Origin: Hyphomicrobium_A sp035517115 | GTDB taxonomy: Bacteria > Pseudomonadota > Alphaproteobacteria > Rhizobiales > Hyphomicrobiaceae | NCBI GenBank assembly: GCA_035517115.1 | Contig: DATIZL010000101.1 | Coordinates: 1-26,526, forward strand | Direction: 5' to 3' | Length of the DNA: 26,526 bases | Part shown: positions 14,866 through 23,098 of the stretch, piece by piece | How the letters are laid out: each line of letters starts with the position of its first letter | Numbering within the stretch: the first letter of the stretch is position 1 | Position numbers and translations under genes: made by a program | Notes under the pieces: generated by a model | What the model was told of the DNA's origin: nothing | Databases searched by the model: none | What the model saw: only the letters and a program-made list of their open reading frames with translations

Positions 14866-16885
14866 GCTTCAATCTCTCGTCGGGGAGATATCGCAAGAGC
14901 GCCGCGACCGTCTTTTCCAGCGCGCCCGAAAGCGCGGCGAGCGCCTGCGTCGCGCCGATCCGCATGCGGCCAAGCTCGGCGGGGCTCTGCAAGAGGCGCG
15001 AGACGGCGTCGGTGAGAGCGCGCGCCGAGGTCACCTCGATGGCGCCCTGGTGGCGCAGAAGCGCGCGGTAGGCGTCGGCAAAGTTCTGCCAATGCGGCCC
15101 GGTGACGACCGCCGCGCCGTGGCGCACGGCCTCGATCGGGTTCTGGCCGCCGCGTTCGACGAGCGAGCCGCCGATGAAGGCGATCGGAGCCAGCGCGTAG
15201 AGCGTGCCGAGCTCGCCGATGGTGTCGGCGATGTAGATCTCGGTGCGCGCGCCCGGGACCGCGCCGAGCGAGCGTTGCGCGACCGTGAAGCCCAGATCCT
15301 TGAGGCGCTCGGCTATGGCGGTACCCCGCTCGGGGTGGCGCGGAGCAATGATGGTGCAAAGACCCTCGAAGTTGCGCGCGAGCTGGCGGTGCGCGTCGGC
15401 GACGACCTCCTCCTCGCCCTCGTGCGTGCTGGCGGCGAGAAATATCGGGCGGTCGCGCAGGGCGCCTTTCAGGCGCTCGAGCTCGGCCAAATCCACCGGG
15501 GGCGGCGGCGCGTCGATCTTGAGGTTGCCGACGGGAGCGACGTTGCGCGCGCCGAGCGTCGAGAACCCGACCGCCAAGCGGTCGTTCTGCGCGAGCACCA
15601 CGTCGAAGCGGTTGAACAACGGCTGCGCCATGCCGCGGTTGCGCTGCCAGCGGCGGCGGCTGCGGTGCGACAGGCGCGCGTTCACCAGCACCAATGGAAT
15701 ATGGCGCGCCGACGTCGCCAGGATCAGCGACGGCCAGATCTCCGATTCGGTGAATACCGCGAGGTCCGGGCGCCAGTGGTCGAGGAAGCGCTCCGCGTAC
15801 TCCGGCGCGTCGAGCGGAACGTACTGATGCAATGCGCGCGCGCCGAGGCGGCGTTGCGCCAGGCTCGCCGAGGTCACGGTGCCGGTGGTCAACAGGAAGC
15901 TCAAGTCGGGGCGCGCGGCGCTCAACGCCTCGATGACGGGCAGCACGCAGTTGGTCTCGCCGACGCTTGCCGCGTGGATCCACGCGAGCACACCCTCGGG
16001 CCGCGGCACGGTCGACTCCCCGAAGCGCTCCGGGCGCCGCCGCGGGTCCTCCTTGCCGCTGCGCTCGCGCAGCTTGAGCAGCAGCGGCGCCAGGGGGCGC
16101 AGGAGGCTCATGCCGGTGCGATAGGCCTTGAGGCGCAGATCGGGCTCGGCCGGCGCAGCCCCCGGATCGTCGTGACTGAGCGGCTCAATGCGCCTTACGT
16201 CGGCGCCTGCAAGCTCGTAGGCGCGTGCCGTCGCGGCATTCAAGGAGCGCTCGAGCTGCAAGCGCGCGGCCTCGAGCGCGGCCTCGTCCGCATCGGGCGC
16301 GACGACGATCGGCTCGCCGGCTACGTAGGCGAGCGTCGAGAACGGCAGGTTGATGGTCAGCCGGCTCCAGGTCTTGAGCGCCATGAAGCGCGAGGTCGCC
16401 GAGGCGACGGGAACGATCGGGCGCCCGGAGAGGCGGGCGATGGTCACGATGCCGGCGCCCGCACGCCGCGCGGGTCCCGGCGGCACGTCGGCCGTCATCA
16501 CCAGGGAGTGGCCGTCCTTGAGCGCGCGCACCGCTTGGCGCAAAGCCTGGGCGCCGCCGCGGTCCTTGCGGCGCATGCCGGCACCCGCGCCGCGGATGAG
16601 CTCGACGCCCAACTGCGACATCGCGGCCCCGATGAGCTCGGCGTCGCCGTGGCGCGCGACCATCGCCGCGACCTTCACGCGCTTGGAGGGCCAAAAGCCC
16701 GCCGTCATCATGAACTGGCCGTGCCACACCGCCACGATCGCGGGGTGCAGCGCCTCGAGCCTGGGGAGCTGATCTGGGGGCTCGCGGACTATGCGGGAGG
16801 TGCGGCCCACGACGCCGATCAGGCTGGCGATGCCGCGGCCTGCGAGCCGATTCAGCCTGGCTTTCGTCTCGGGCGAACGTGCCAT
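14855..16885 (-). CDS. waaA: Fused DUF374 (LpxJ-like) acyltransferase and Kdo transferase WaaA
   Basis: This 676-residue ORF carries two enzymes normally encoded separately. Residues 1 to about 235 are a DUF374 domain: VAVWHGQFMM (His55), GVELIRGAGAG and TADVPPGPARRAGAG followed by GRPIVPVA, resembling the WHG and TPDGPRGP motifs of lysophospholipid-acyltransferase-like proteins. LpxJ, a lipid A secondary acyltransferase of epsilonproteobacteria, belongs to DUF374. A linker (about 236-250) leads into WaaA at about 250-676: AYRTGMSLLRPLAP anchor, RSGKEDPRRRPERFG, IHAASVGE, FTESEIWP, GNLKID, APRHPER and GGSLVERGGQNPIEA. WaaA adds Kdo to lipid IVA. The frame is open across the junction. Met259 (ATG 16111) could in principle start a separate WaaA, but no good binding site precedes it. 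lpxK follows with 11 nt overlap. Confidence 0.93.
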   Translation of the reverse strand: MARSPETKARLNRLAGRGIASLIGVVGRTSRIVREPPDQLPRLEALHPAIVAVWHGQFMMTAGFWPSKRVKVAAMVARHGDAELIGAAMSQLGVELIRGAGAGMRRKDRGGAQALRQAVRALKDGHSLVMTADVPPGPARRAGAGIVTIARLSGRPIVPVASATSRFMALKTWSRLTINLPFSTLAYVAGEPIVVAPDADEAALEAARLQLERSLNAATARAYELAGADVRRIEPLSHDDPGAAPAEPDLRLKAYRTGMSLLRPLAPLLLKLRERSGKEDPRRRPERFGESTVPRPEGVLAWIHAASVGETNCVLPVIEALSAARPDLSFLLTTGTVTSASLAQRRLGARALHQYVPLDAPEYAERFLDHWRPDLAVFTESEIWPSLILATSARHIPLVLVNARLSHRSRRRWQRNRGMAQPLFNRFDVVLAQNDRLAVGFSTLGARNVAPVGNLKIDAPPPPVDLAELERLKGALRDRPIFLAASTHEGEEEVVADAHRQLARNFEGLCTIIAPRHPERGTAIAERLKDLGFTVAQRSLGAVPGARTEIYIADTIGELGTLYALAPIAFIGGSLVERGGQNPIEAVRHGAAVVTGPHWQNFADAYRALLRHQGAIEVTSARALTDAVSRLLQSPAELGRMRIGATQALAALSGALEKTVAALLRYLPDERLKRAS

Positions 16886-17079
16886 CCGGAAGGGTGCCTC
16901 GGCGCGAAACGCTCCACGCGAGCGGTCCGCGGGCGAACCACTTGCAGCTGGTTCCTATAGCGAATATCAAGCGATGGCAAACTGGGACGTTCGGGCACAC
17001 ACGCCGCAGCCCGGCGGGACTGGCTGGCGCGGACGCCGGATCCCAGATCATCCTGGTTCAAACGAAATTCAACGGACCC

Positions 17080-17817
17080 ATGGCCGGATTGGTGAAGCGG
17101 GCAAAGCGCTCCTGGCGGCGCGCGATGAGGAGCTTCCGGGAAGCGGTCATGCGCCATTCGCCGCAGTGGCTGCGCCGCCGGCTCGGCCCGACGACGAACT
17201 ATCTCGACATGCTGCTCGTCGACCACGGCATCTTCCGGCTCGCCTACGCCAACATACATCAGATATCGGCTCGTGCCTGGCGCTCGGCGCAACCCGCCCC
17301 GCATCACATCGGCCGCTTTGCGCGGGCGGGCATTCGCACCGTCGTCAACTTGCGCGGCGAGCGCCAATGCGGCAGCTACTGGCTCGAGCAGGAGGCGTGC
17401 GAGCGCCATGGCCTGAAGCTCGTGAACTTCCAGATCCGCTCGCGCGCCGCCCCGACGCGCGAGGAGCTGGCGGGAGCGCGGCAACTGTTCCAAGAGATCG
17501 AGTACCCTATGCTCATGCACTGTAAGTCGGGCGCCGACCGCGCAGGCCTCATGAGCGTGCTCTACCGCTTCCTGCACGAGGGTGTGCCGCTCAGCGAGGC
17601 GAAGAAGGAGCTCTCCTTAAAGTATGGCCACATCCGGCAGGCCCATACCGGCATCCTCGACTACTTCTTCGAGAAGTACCTGGAGGACAACGCCAAGCAG
17701 CCGATGGCCTTCTTCGAATGGGTGGAGACCGTGTACGACCCCGACGAGCTCAAACGCACCTTCCGCTCGAAAGGCTGGGCCAATCGCCTCGTCGATAGCG
17801 TGCTGCGGCGGGAATGA
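17080..17817 (+). CDS. Dual-specificity/tyrosine phosphatase-like cysteine phosphatase
   Basis: This 245-residue protein has the CX5R active site HCKSGADRAG (Cys148 to Arg154). It is preceded by a beta strand (YPMLM) and an earlier SARAWRSAQPAP then VVNLRGER region, as in bacterial DSP-like phosphatases. No second domain is recognised. Residues 1-35 are strongly basic (KRAKRSWRRAMRSF, then RHSPQWLRRRL), which could favour membrane binding; there is no signal peptide. The frame is open to 16879, but ATG 17080 is preferred because the upstream part is low-quality sequence over the divergent promoter region. It is divergent from the DUF374-WaaA gene across about 194 nt. The substrate could be protein phosphotyrosine, a phosphoinositide-like or phospholipid phosphate, or a sugar phosphate; sequence does not decide. 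Confidence 0.87.
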   Translation: MAGLVKRAKRSWRRAMRSFREAVMRHSPQWLRRRLGPTTNYLDMLLVDHGIFRLAYANIHQISARAWRSAQPAPHHIGRFARAGIRTVVNLRGERQCGSYWLEQEACERHGLKLVNFQIRSRAAPTREELAGARQLFQEIEYPMLMHCKSGADRAGLMSVLYRFLHEGVPLSEAKKELSLKYGHIRQAHTGILDYFFEKYLEDNAKQPMAFFEWVETVYDPDELKRTFRSKGWANRLVDSVLRRE

Positions 17818-17826
17818 GCGCTCGGC

Positions 17827-18702
17827 CTAGAGCACGACGACGTCGACGTCGGCGCTGGCAACCTTGATCGGGGGGACGAGGCCCGGGTTGCTGTCGAGCA
17901 AATGCAGCAGCGCGTCCACGCGGCTGGCGGAGGCACGCCACGCGGCCCGCGTTTCGCGGTTCGACGGATCGCGAAGCACCTCCTTGCGAATGGCGAGAAA
18001 GGCCCGCAAGAACTCGGTCTCGGAGGTTGCGCCTATGCCTCCCGTCTTCGCGGTGGTCCGCTTGACGATCGCGGGTAGCGAATCCGGGTCGCTGTTCCCC
18101 CCGTGCTGCAGCCAGGTATCGTAGAAGATCGCTTGGCCGATAGGCGAGGACACCCCGGCGGCAGCGGCGGCCTTCATGGCAGGGAGAAAATAGAGCTCAT
18201 CCGCTTCCTCATCGCAGGCGGCGCCGAGCTCGCCCGAGCGCTGCACCTCCTCGCGCCAGGCAGCGGCAAAACCAGCGAGCCGGCTTCGTCCGTCGGACTG
18301 GGGCGGCAGCTCAGGCAGAAAGCGTTTCAACTCCGTGTCCGGCACGAGCTTGGCGTAGCGGTCGATGACTTGCGCGACCTCGTTGTTGTAGGTGCAGAAG
18401 CCATACTGCGTGACGGTGTAACCCCGTCCATCCCCCAGGTTCTCCACGTACGCGTAGTCGGGCTCGGTCCCGCCGACCTCGAACACGTTGGAGATCGACT
18501 TGATCCTCTGCACCAGATCGGGGTTCAGCGCTGGAGCTGCGTTGTGAGGCATCGGCATGACGAGCATGTTTGGCGGAACGAATTCGAACGGGCGGCGCCC
18601 CGACGGCCCGGCCGCCAACGCGCGCACGCCCCGCCCTCCGAGAGCGGCAATCAAGCAGGTCCGTGCGGCCAAGCGCAGGAAATCGCGGCGGCTTTCGTGC
18701 AT
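17827..18702 (-). CDS. GH46 chitosanase, Tat signal
   Basis: This 291-residue exported glycosidase matches family GH46, which cleaves beta-1,4 linkages in chitosan with inversion. The catalytic pair is probably Glu75 in SNVFEVGG and Asp91 in ENLGDGRGYT. GFCTYNNE, RFLPELPP and YDTWLQHGGNSDPDSLPAI are further GH46 landmarks. Residues 5-9 (RRDFL) and the hydrophobic stretch that follows form a twin-arginine signal. The gene lies downstream of msbA on the same strand after 141 nt, and its stop faces the phosphatase gene 10 nt away. Its third codon positions (GAA, GCA, ATT, GTT, CCA, CCT, AGG near the start) are visibly less GC-biased than those of its neighbours, which hints at later acquisition. 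No clear ribosome binding site precedes ATG 18702. Confidence 0.9.
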   Translation of the reverse strand: MHESRRDFLRLAARTCLIAALGGRGVRALAAGPSGRRPFEFVPPNMLVMPMPHNAAPALNPDLVQRIKSISNVFEVGGTEPDYAYVENLGDGRGYTVTQYGFCTYNNEVAQVIDRYAKLVPDTELKRFLPELPPQSDGRSRLAGFAAAWREEVQRSGELGAACDEEADELYFLPAMKAAAAAGVSSPIGQAIFYDTWLQHGGNSDPDSLPAIVKRTTAKTGGIGATSETEFLRAFLAIRKEVLRDPSNRETRAAWRASASRVDALLHLLDSNPGLVPPIKVASADVDVVVL

Positions 18703-18843
18703 GCTTACGCTTAGCCCGGTAGCTGCAAAACTTCGGTTACTTCAACCGGCTTTTTGGCAGCACCAAGACGATCCTTCACCACGTGCTAACGACCGCATCG
18801 TTCCCGCGCATATTGGAGAGCCTCAAGGCACAAATGGGGCGCC

Positions 18844-20664
18844 TCAGGTCGCCTGCACTACACCTTCGTCGCTCAAGGCCTGCGAGCGCACGAGGCGCGC
18901 ATAGGTGCCGCCTTCGGCCAGGAGCCCGCGGTGGGTGCCGGTCTCGACGATCGTCCCCTGCTCCATGACGCAGATGAGGTCGGCGTTTTGCACGGTCGAC
19001 AACCGGTGTGCGATGACGAGCGTCGTGCGGTTCTTGGTGAACTTCGCGAGCGCGGCCTGCACGAGCCGCTCCGATTCGGAATCGAGCGCGCTCGTCGCCT
19101 CGTCCAACAGCAATATCGGCGCGTCCTTGAGGATCGCGCGCGCCAGCGCCAGCCGCTGGCGCTGGCCGCCCGAGAGACGCAGGCCGCGGTCGCCGATCTG
19201 GGTGGCGTAGCCGTCGGGCTGCTCCATGATGAACTCGTGCGCGGCGGCGGCCTTGGCAGCCTCGATGATGGCCGCTTGCGAGGCGCCGAGCCGGCCAAGC
19301 GCGATATTGGCGCCGATCGTATCGTCGAACAGCGTGACGTCCTGGGCGACGATGGAGATGGCGTCGCGCAGCGATGCCAGCGTCACGCCGCGCAGGTCCT
19401 GGTTGTCGATGGTGATGCTGCCCTCGGTCACGTCGAACAGGCGCGGCACGAGGTTCAGGACCGTCGATTTGCCGGCGCCCGAGCGCCCGACCAGCGCCAC
19501 CGTCTTGCCGCCCGGCACCACGAGCGACAAGTGCCGGATCGCGTGCATGCCCTTCTGCTCGTCGTAGGCGAAGGCGACGTCGTCGAAGCGGATCGTGCTC
19601 GAGGTCACCGCGAGCGGCTTGGCGCCCGGCGCATCGACGATGAGCGGCGCCTCGTCGATGAGGCCATAGAAGCTCTCGGCGGCGGCGAGGCCTTCGTTGA
19701 TGCGCCCCGACAGGGCGCCGAGCGCGCGGATCGGCTGCGCCGCCATCAGGAGCGCGGTGATGAAGCCCATGAAGTCGCCCACGGTCGAGATGCCGCTGGC
19801 GATGCGCCAATAGGCGAACGCGATGACGCCCGTCACAGCCAGGCCGCCCAGCGCCTCCAGCATCGGGTCGATGCGGGCGCGGTTGCGCACGGCCTTCATG
19901 CGCAGGTCGTAGACCTGCTCGAAGCTCTGGTTGAGCCGCTCGCCCGCGTACTTCTCGAGCCGGAATGACTTGATGAGGCGCGCGCTCGACAGCTTCTCGG
20001 TCAGGAGCGAGGTCATGTCGCCGAGCTCGTCCTGCGTGCGCTTGGCGACGCGGCGCAGACGCTTGCTCAAGGCGGCGACGGGAATGGCCGCGATGGGGTA
20101 GACGCCGAGCACGATCAGCGACATCACCCAGTCGAGGTAGAACATCGAGATGGCGAGCGCCAGGACCGAGAGCACGTCGCGCACCGCCGTGTTGAGGGCG
20201 GCGAGCGCCGCCTGCTGCACAAACGAAATGTCGTTCGTCAGCTTCGACACGAGGCGCCCCGGCGTCTCCCGCGTCAGCCGTGCCAGATCCGACCACACGA
20301 GGTGCTCGAACGCCACCTTCTGCATATCGGTGGTCATGCGCATGACGATGCGGTTGGTCTCGACCGTCTGCCAGTAGAGGAACAGGCTGCGCAGCATCGT
20401 CACCGTGATGATGCCGGCGAGCACATAGGGCAGCGCCGCGCTCTGCTCCTTCATGAGGGCATCGAAGGAGGCCTTGATGATCATGGGATAGGCGCCGGTT
20501 GCGGCAGCGAGCAGTGCGGTCAAGATGAGCGCCCCGATGAGCTCGCGCCAGCGCGGCACGACCCACTCGCGCGTAAACCGCACGAGCAGGCCGCGCTGGT
20601 GCTCGTCGAGCGTCAGCTTCTTCGGCGCGGGCCTCGCCGCCGCTTGCGAGCCGTTTCCGGTCAC
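18844..20664 (-). CDS. msbA: MsbA-type lipid A/LPS ABC exporter
   Basis: This 606-residue half transporter fuses a six-helix membrane domain (about 40-310) to an ATPase. Walker A is GRSGAGKS (393-400), the signature is LSGGQ (498-502), Walker B with catalytic Glu is ILLLDE (517-522), and the switch His is His553. Homodimers of this type flip lipid-linked substrates. Assignment as MsbA rests on the family pattern plus its place beside lpxK/waaA and DUF4170; a generic lipid exporter cannot be excluded. The start is GTG 20664, whose GTGA overlaps the DUF4170 stop, implying translational coupling. The chitosanase gene lies downstream. Confidence 0.9.
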   Translation of the reverse strand: MTGNGSQAAARPAPKKLTLDEHQRGLLVRFTREWVVPRWRELIGALILTALLAAATGAYPMIIKASFDALMKEQSAALPYVLAGIITVTMLRSLFLYWQTVETNRIVMRMTTDMQKVAFEHLVWSDLARLTRETPGRLVSKLTNDISFVQQAALAALNTAVRDVLSVLALAISMFYLDWVMSLIVLGVYPIAAIPVAALSKRLRRVAKRTQDELGDMTSLLTEKLSSARLIKSFRLEKYAGERLNQSFEQVYDLRMKAVRNRARIDPMLEALGGLAVTGVIAFAYWRIASGISTVGDFMGFITALLMAAQPIRALGALSGRINEGLAAAESFYGLIDEAPLIVDAPGAKPLAVTSSTIRFDDVAFAYDEQKGMHAIRHLSLVVPGGKTVALVGRSGAGKSTVLNLVPRLFDVTEGSITIDNQDLRGVTLASLRDAISIVAQDVTLFDDTIGANIALGRLGASQAAIIEAAKAAAAHEFIMEQPDGYATQIGDRGLRLSGGQRQRLALARAILKDAPILLLDEATSALDSESERLVQAALAKFTKNRTTLVIAHRLSTVQNADLICVMEQGTIVETGTHRGLLAEGGTYARLVRSQALSDEGVVQAT

Positions 20665-20927
20665 GATGGCGCCTTGGCATCGGCCGGCGTCGGATGCTCG
20701 GGGTCGAGAAGGCGGTGCATGTGGACGATGAAGTAGCGGATCATGGCGTTGTCGACGGTGCGGTGCGCGGCGGCCTTCCAGGCGGCTAATGCTTCGGCAT
20801 AGTTGGGGTAGATGCCGACGATATCGAGGCTTTTGAGATCACGGAATTCGACGCCGTTGAGGTTGGTGAGCTCGCCCCCGAACACGAGGTGCAGCAATTG
20901 CTTCGACGGTTTCTTCGCGGCAGTCAT
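20661..20927 (-). CDS. DUF4170 protein
   Basis: This 88-residue cytosolic protein matches the DUF4170 family: QLLHLVFGGELTNLNGVEF, then VGIYPNYAEALAAWKAAA and IRYFIVHMHRLLDPE. The family is of unknown function and occurs in Hyphomicrobiales next to LPS genes. The frame runs upstream to 21023, but ATG 20927 is preferred because GAGGGA lies 9 nt before it and the core domain follows directly. The stop overlaps the GTG start of msbA by 4 nt, so it is likely the first gene of an msbA operon. The fold suggests a small regulatory or adaptor protein, but nothing in the sequence shows what it binds. Confidence 0.88.
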   Translation of the reverse strand: MTAAKKPSKQLLHLVFGGELTNLNGVEFRDLKSLDIVGIYPNYAEALAAWKAAAHRTVDNAMIRYFIVHMHRLLDPEHPTPADAKAPS

Positions 20928-21169
20928 TAAGCTTGGTCCCTCACGGATTGAGTTGCGATGATCCTTAAGCGTTTCCTGCCGGAAGGTGCGGGCTGGCGCA
21001 AGCCGGCCGGCCCGGGCCCCCACTTCGTATTGGCGAACGCAAAACCGGCCGCCGGGTTACAGCGAATTTACGCTATCTCTTAAACTGCCGGGAAGGCGCT
21101 TAATGCATGCTTGGCGATACGGTCGCAGCAGACGGCTGCTCTGAAGACGACGGCGGGGCGCATTAATCA

Positions 21170-21203
21170 TCGGCTTGGGACGGCGGAGCCGCTCCCAAGC
21201 CGA
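21170..21203 (-). terminator. Hairpin downstream of ubiA, probable terminator
   Basis: A perfect 11-bp stem (TCGGCTTGGGA at 21170-21180 pairing with TCCCAAGCCGA at 21193-21203) can extend by a further four pairs inside the loop. It lies 14 nt past the ubiA stop. The run after it on the minus strand (TGATTAAT) is only weakly T-rich, so it may be a Rho-assisted end or a 3' stabiliser rather than a strong intrinsic terminator. Confidence 0.6.
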
Positions 21204-21217
21204 ATTGGTTTTGGCCC

Positions 21218-22183
21218 TCAGCTCAATCCCGCGAAGCGCGACAGCGCCATGTCGGCGGCGAGCCCCAAGAACATCACCAGCCCTACGTCGCGATTCGACC
21301 GGAAGCGGCGCAAGCAGTTCGCCGGGTCGGAGATGTCGAGCGTCGTCACCTGCCAGGCCATCTGCAGCGACACCAGCACCACGACGAAGAAGAAGATGAG
21401 GTGGGTGCCGGCGAAGAACCCTGCCGCCAGCCACAGCACGACCGCGCCGGCGTAGAGCCCGCCAACCCAAGTCATCGTATTCTCGCCGAAGCGGATGGCC
21501 GTCGACTTGAGGCCGAGCAGCACGTCGGTCTCGCGGTCCTGGTGCGCGTAGATGGTGTCATAGCCGACGGTCCACAGCACCGAGCCCGCGTAGAGCAGCA
21601 AGGCGGGAAGCGCGAGCGAGCCCGTCACCGCGCTCCAGCCGACGAGTGCTCCCCAGTTGAACACGAGCCCCAGCGCGATCTGCGGCCAGTGCGTGACGCG
21701 CTTCAAGTACGGGTAGATAGCGACGAGGATGACCGAGGCCATGCCGAGCTTGATGGTGTAGGCGTTGAACTGGATCAGCACCAGGAAGCCCACAAACGAG
21801 CAGACGGCGGCGAACGCGAGCGCCTCGCCCGGCGACACTTGCCCCGATGGAATGGGGCGGCTCGACGTGCGCTCGATCTGTGCGTCGTAGTCGCGGTCGA
21901 TGTAATCGTTGTAGGCGCAGCCGGCCGCGCGCATGACGAGCGCGCCGATCGCGAACAGTGTGAGCAGCCACGGATTTGGGTAGGGTTGCTCGAGCGCGAC
22001 CTCCGCGAGCCCGACCGCCCACCAGCAGGGAAGCAACAACAGCCACAGCCCGATCGGGCGGTCGAGGCGGGCAAGCCGCAGGTAGGGCCGCGCGTATTCC
22101 GGCGCATAGCGGTCGGCCCAGTTTCCGACGGGTGCGTCGGCGACGGCGGACGAACGCTCGGACGATAGGGGGCGCGTGGCCAT
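21218..22183 (-). CDS. ubiA: 4-hydroxybenzoate polyprenyltransferase UbiA
   Basis: This 321-residue membrane prenyltransferase attaches the polyprenyl tail to 4-hydroxybenzoate in ubiquinone synthesis. Both Asp-rich motifs are present: NDYIDRDYD (about 93-101) and YDTIYAHQDRETD (about 208-220). About eight to nine hydrophobic helices are visible, and SSRPIPSG follows the first Asp motif as in UbiA. Residues 1-30 are a polar lead that varies in the family. It is divergent from rsmE across 96 nt and ends at a hairpin 14 nt downstream. Confidence 0.97.
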   Translation of the reverse strand: MATRPLSSERSSAVADAPVGNWADRYAPEYARPYLRLARLDRPIGLWLLLLPCWWAVGLAEVALEQPYPNPWLLTLFAIGALVMRAAGCAYNDYIDRDYDAQIERTSSRPIPSGQVSPGEALAFAAVCSFVGFLVLIQFNAYTIKLGMASVILVAIYPYLKRVTHWPQIALGLVFNWGALVGWSAVTGSLALPALLLYAGSVLWTVGYDTIYAHQDRETDVLLGLKSTAIRFGENTMTWVGGLYAGAVVLWLAAGFFAGTHLIFFFVVVLVSLQMAWQVTTLDISDPANCLRRFRSNRDVGLVMFLGLAADMALSRFAGLS

Positions 22184-22279
22184 GGGCTCGGGGGTTGAGG
22201 GATCGGGTCAGGGGCAACGTAGCCACGGCAGGGCCGCGGGGCAATCGCGCAGGCGAGCGAATTTGGCTATGACGGCCCC

Positions 22280-23020
22280 ATGGCAGGCAGCGAACGCACC
22301 GCGCAGCGACTGTTTTTCGAGGATCCGCTCGCGGCCGGGGCACGCATCGCCTGCAGCCCCGGGCAGGCAAACTACCTCCTCAACGTGCTCCGCCTCGGCG
22401 CGGGTGCGGAGATCCTCGTCTTCAACGGCCGCAACGGCGAATGGCGCGCACTCCTCGTCGACGCCGGCAAGCGGCGCTGCGCGCTCGAATGCGTGGCGCA
22501 GGTCCGGCCGCAAAGCTTAGGGCCCGACATTCACTACCTCTTCGCGCCGCTGAAGCACGCGCGCCTCGACTACATGGTGCAGAAGGCGACCGAGATGGGC
22601 GTCGCCAGGCTGCAGCCCGTGCTCACGCGGCGCACGATCGCCGCCCGCGTCAACAGCGAGCGCATGCGCGCCAACGCCATCGAGGCGGCCGAGCAGTGCG
22701 GCGTCCTGCGCGTGCCGGAGGTGGCCGCGCCCGAGCGGCTGGAGACGGTGCTGCAGGGCTGGAACCCGGCGCGCGCGCTCGTGTTCGGCGACGAGGGCGC
22801 GGAGGTCGCGAGCCCGCTCGCCGCGCTGGCACCATTGGAAGGACGCCCGCTCGCGGTGCTGATCGGCCCGGAAGGCGGCTTTGATGCGAGCGAGCAGGCA
22901 ATGCTGCGGAAGAAGCCTTACGCGGTGGCGATCTCGCTCGGGCCGCGGATCATGCGTGCGGATACGGCGGCGGTGGCGGCGTTGGCGCTCGTCAATGCCG
23001 CGCTCGGCGACTGGCGCTAA
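22280..23020 (+). CDS. rsmE: 16S rRNA (uracil(1498)-N(3))-methyltransferase RsmE
   Basis: This 246-residue SPOUT-class enzyme methylates U1498 of 16S rRNA. The N-terminal PUA-like domain (about 1-75) contains NYLLNVLRLGAGAEI. The knot domain has KATEMGVARLQPV, then AAEQCGV, LIGPEGGF and SLGPRIMRADTA, which form the SAM pocket. The usual SLGPRILR is slightly varied (IM for IL). ATG 22280 is the only sensible start, with no strong binding site visible. In related genomes this gene commonly sits between ubiA and gshA, as here. Confidence 0.96.
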   Translation: MAGSERTAQRLFFEDPLAAGARIACSPGQANYLLNVLRLGAGAEILVFNGRNGEWRALLVDAGKRRCALECVAQVRPQSLGPDIHYLFAPLKHARLDYMVQKATEMGVARLQPVLTRRTIAARVNSERMRANAIEAAEQCGVLRVPEVAAPERLETVLQGWNPARALVFGDEGAEVASPLAALAPLEGRPLAVLIGPEGGFDASEQAMLRKKPYAVAISLGPRIMRADTAAVAALALVNAALGDWR

Positions 23021-23030
23021 TCAAGGCCGG

Positions 23031-23061
23031 AAAAATCTCGCGGCCCGTCAAACGGGCCGCG
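23031..23061 (-). terminator. Intrinsic terminator of the small secreted-protein gene
   Basis: A perfect 10-bp GC-rich stem (CGCGGCCCGT at 23039-23048, ACGGGCCGCG at 23052-23061) closes a 3-nt loop. Read on the minus strand it is followed by AGATTTTT (23038 down to 23031), the classic terminator layout, 38 nt past the stop at 23099. On the plus strand it lies 19 nt after rsmE but lacks a T tract there, so it may only partly stop rsmE transcription. Confidence 0.85.
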
Positions 23062-23098
23062 CACAGTCCTGCGGTGAAGAAATGATCCGGAAGCCGGC

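Noticed and set aside
16109..16111. Internal ATG as the start of a separate WaaA, making two overlapping genes
   Set aside because: It is possible, but no good ribosome site precedes it and the frame has no stop between the domains. A single fused product is the simplest reading, and the alternative is kept as a test.
14819..16960. 713-codon plus-strand ORF antisense to the DUF374-WaaA gene
   Set aside because: It is rich in Arg/Ala/Glu/His with no recognisable motifs, and arises from the GC-rich third positions of the real minus-strand gene, whose conserved motifs are clear.
18776..20680. 634-codon minus-strand ORF overlapping msbA in another frame
   Set aside because: Its translation is Arg/Ala/His-rich noise; the msbA frame carries every ABC motif in order.
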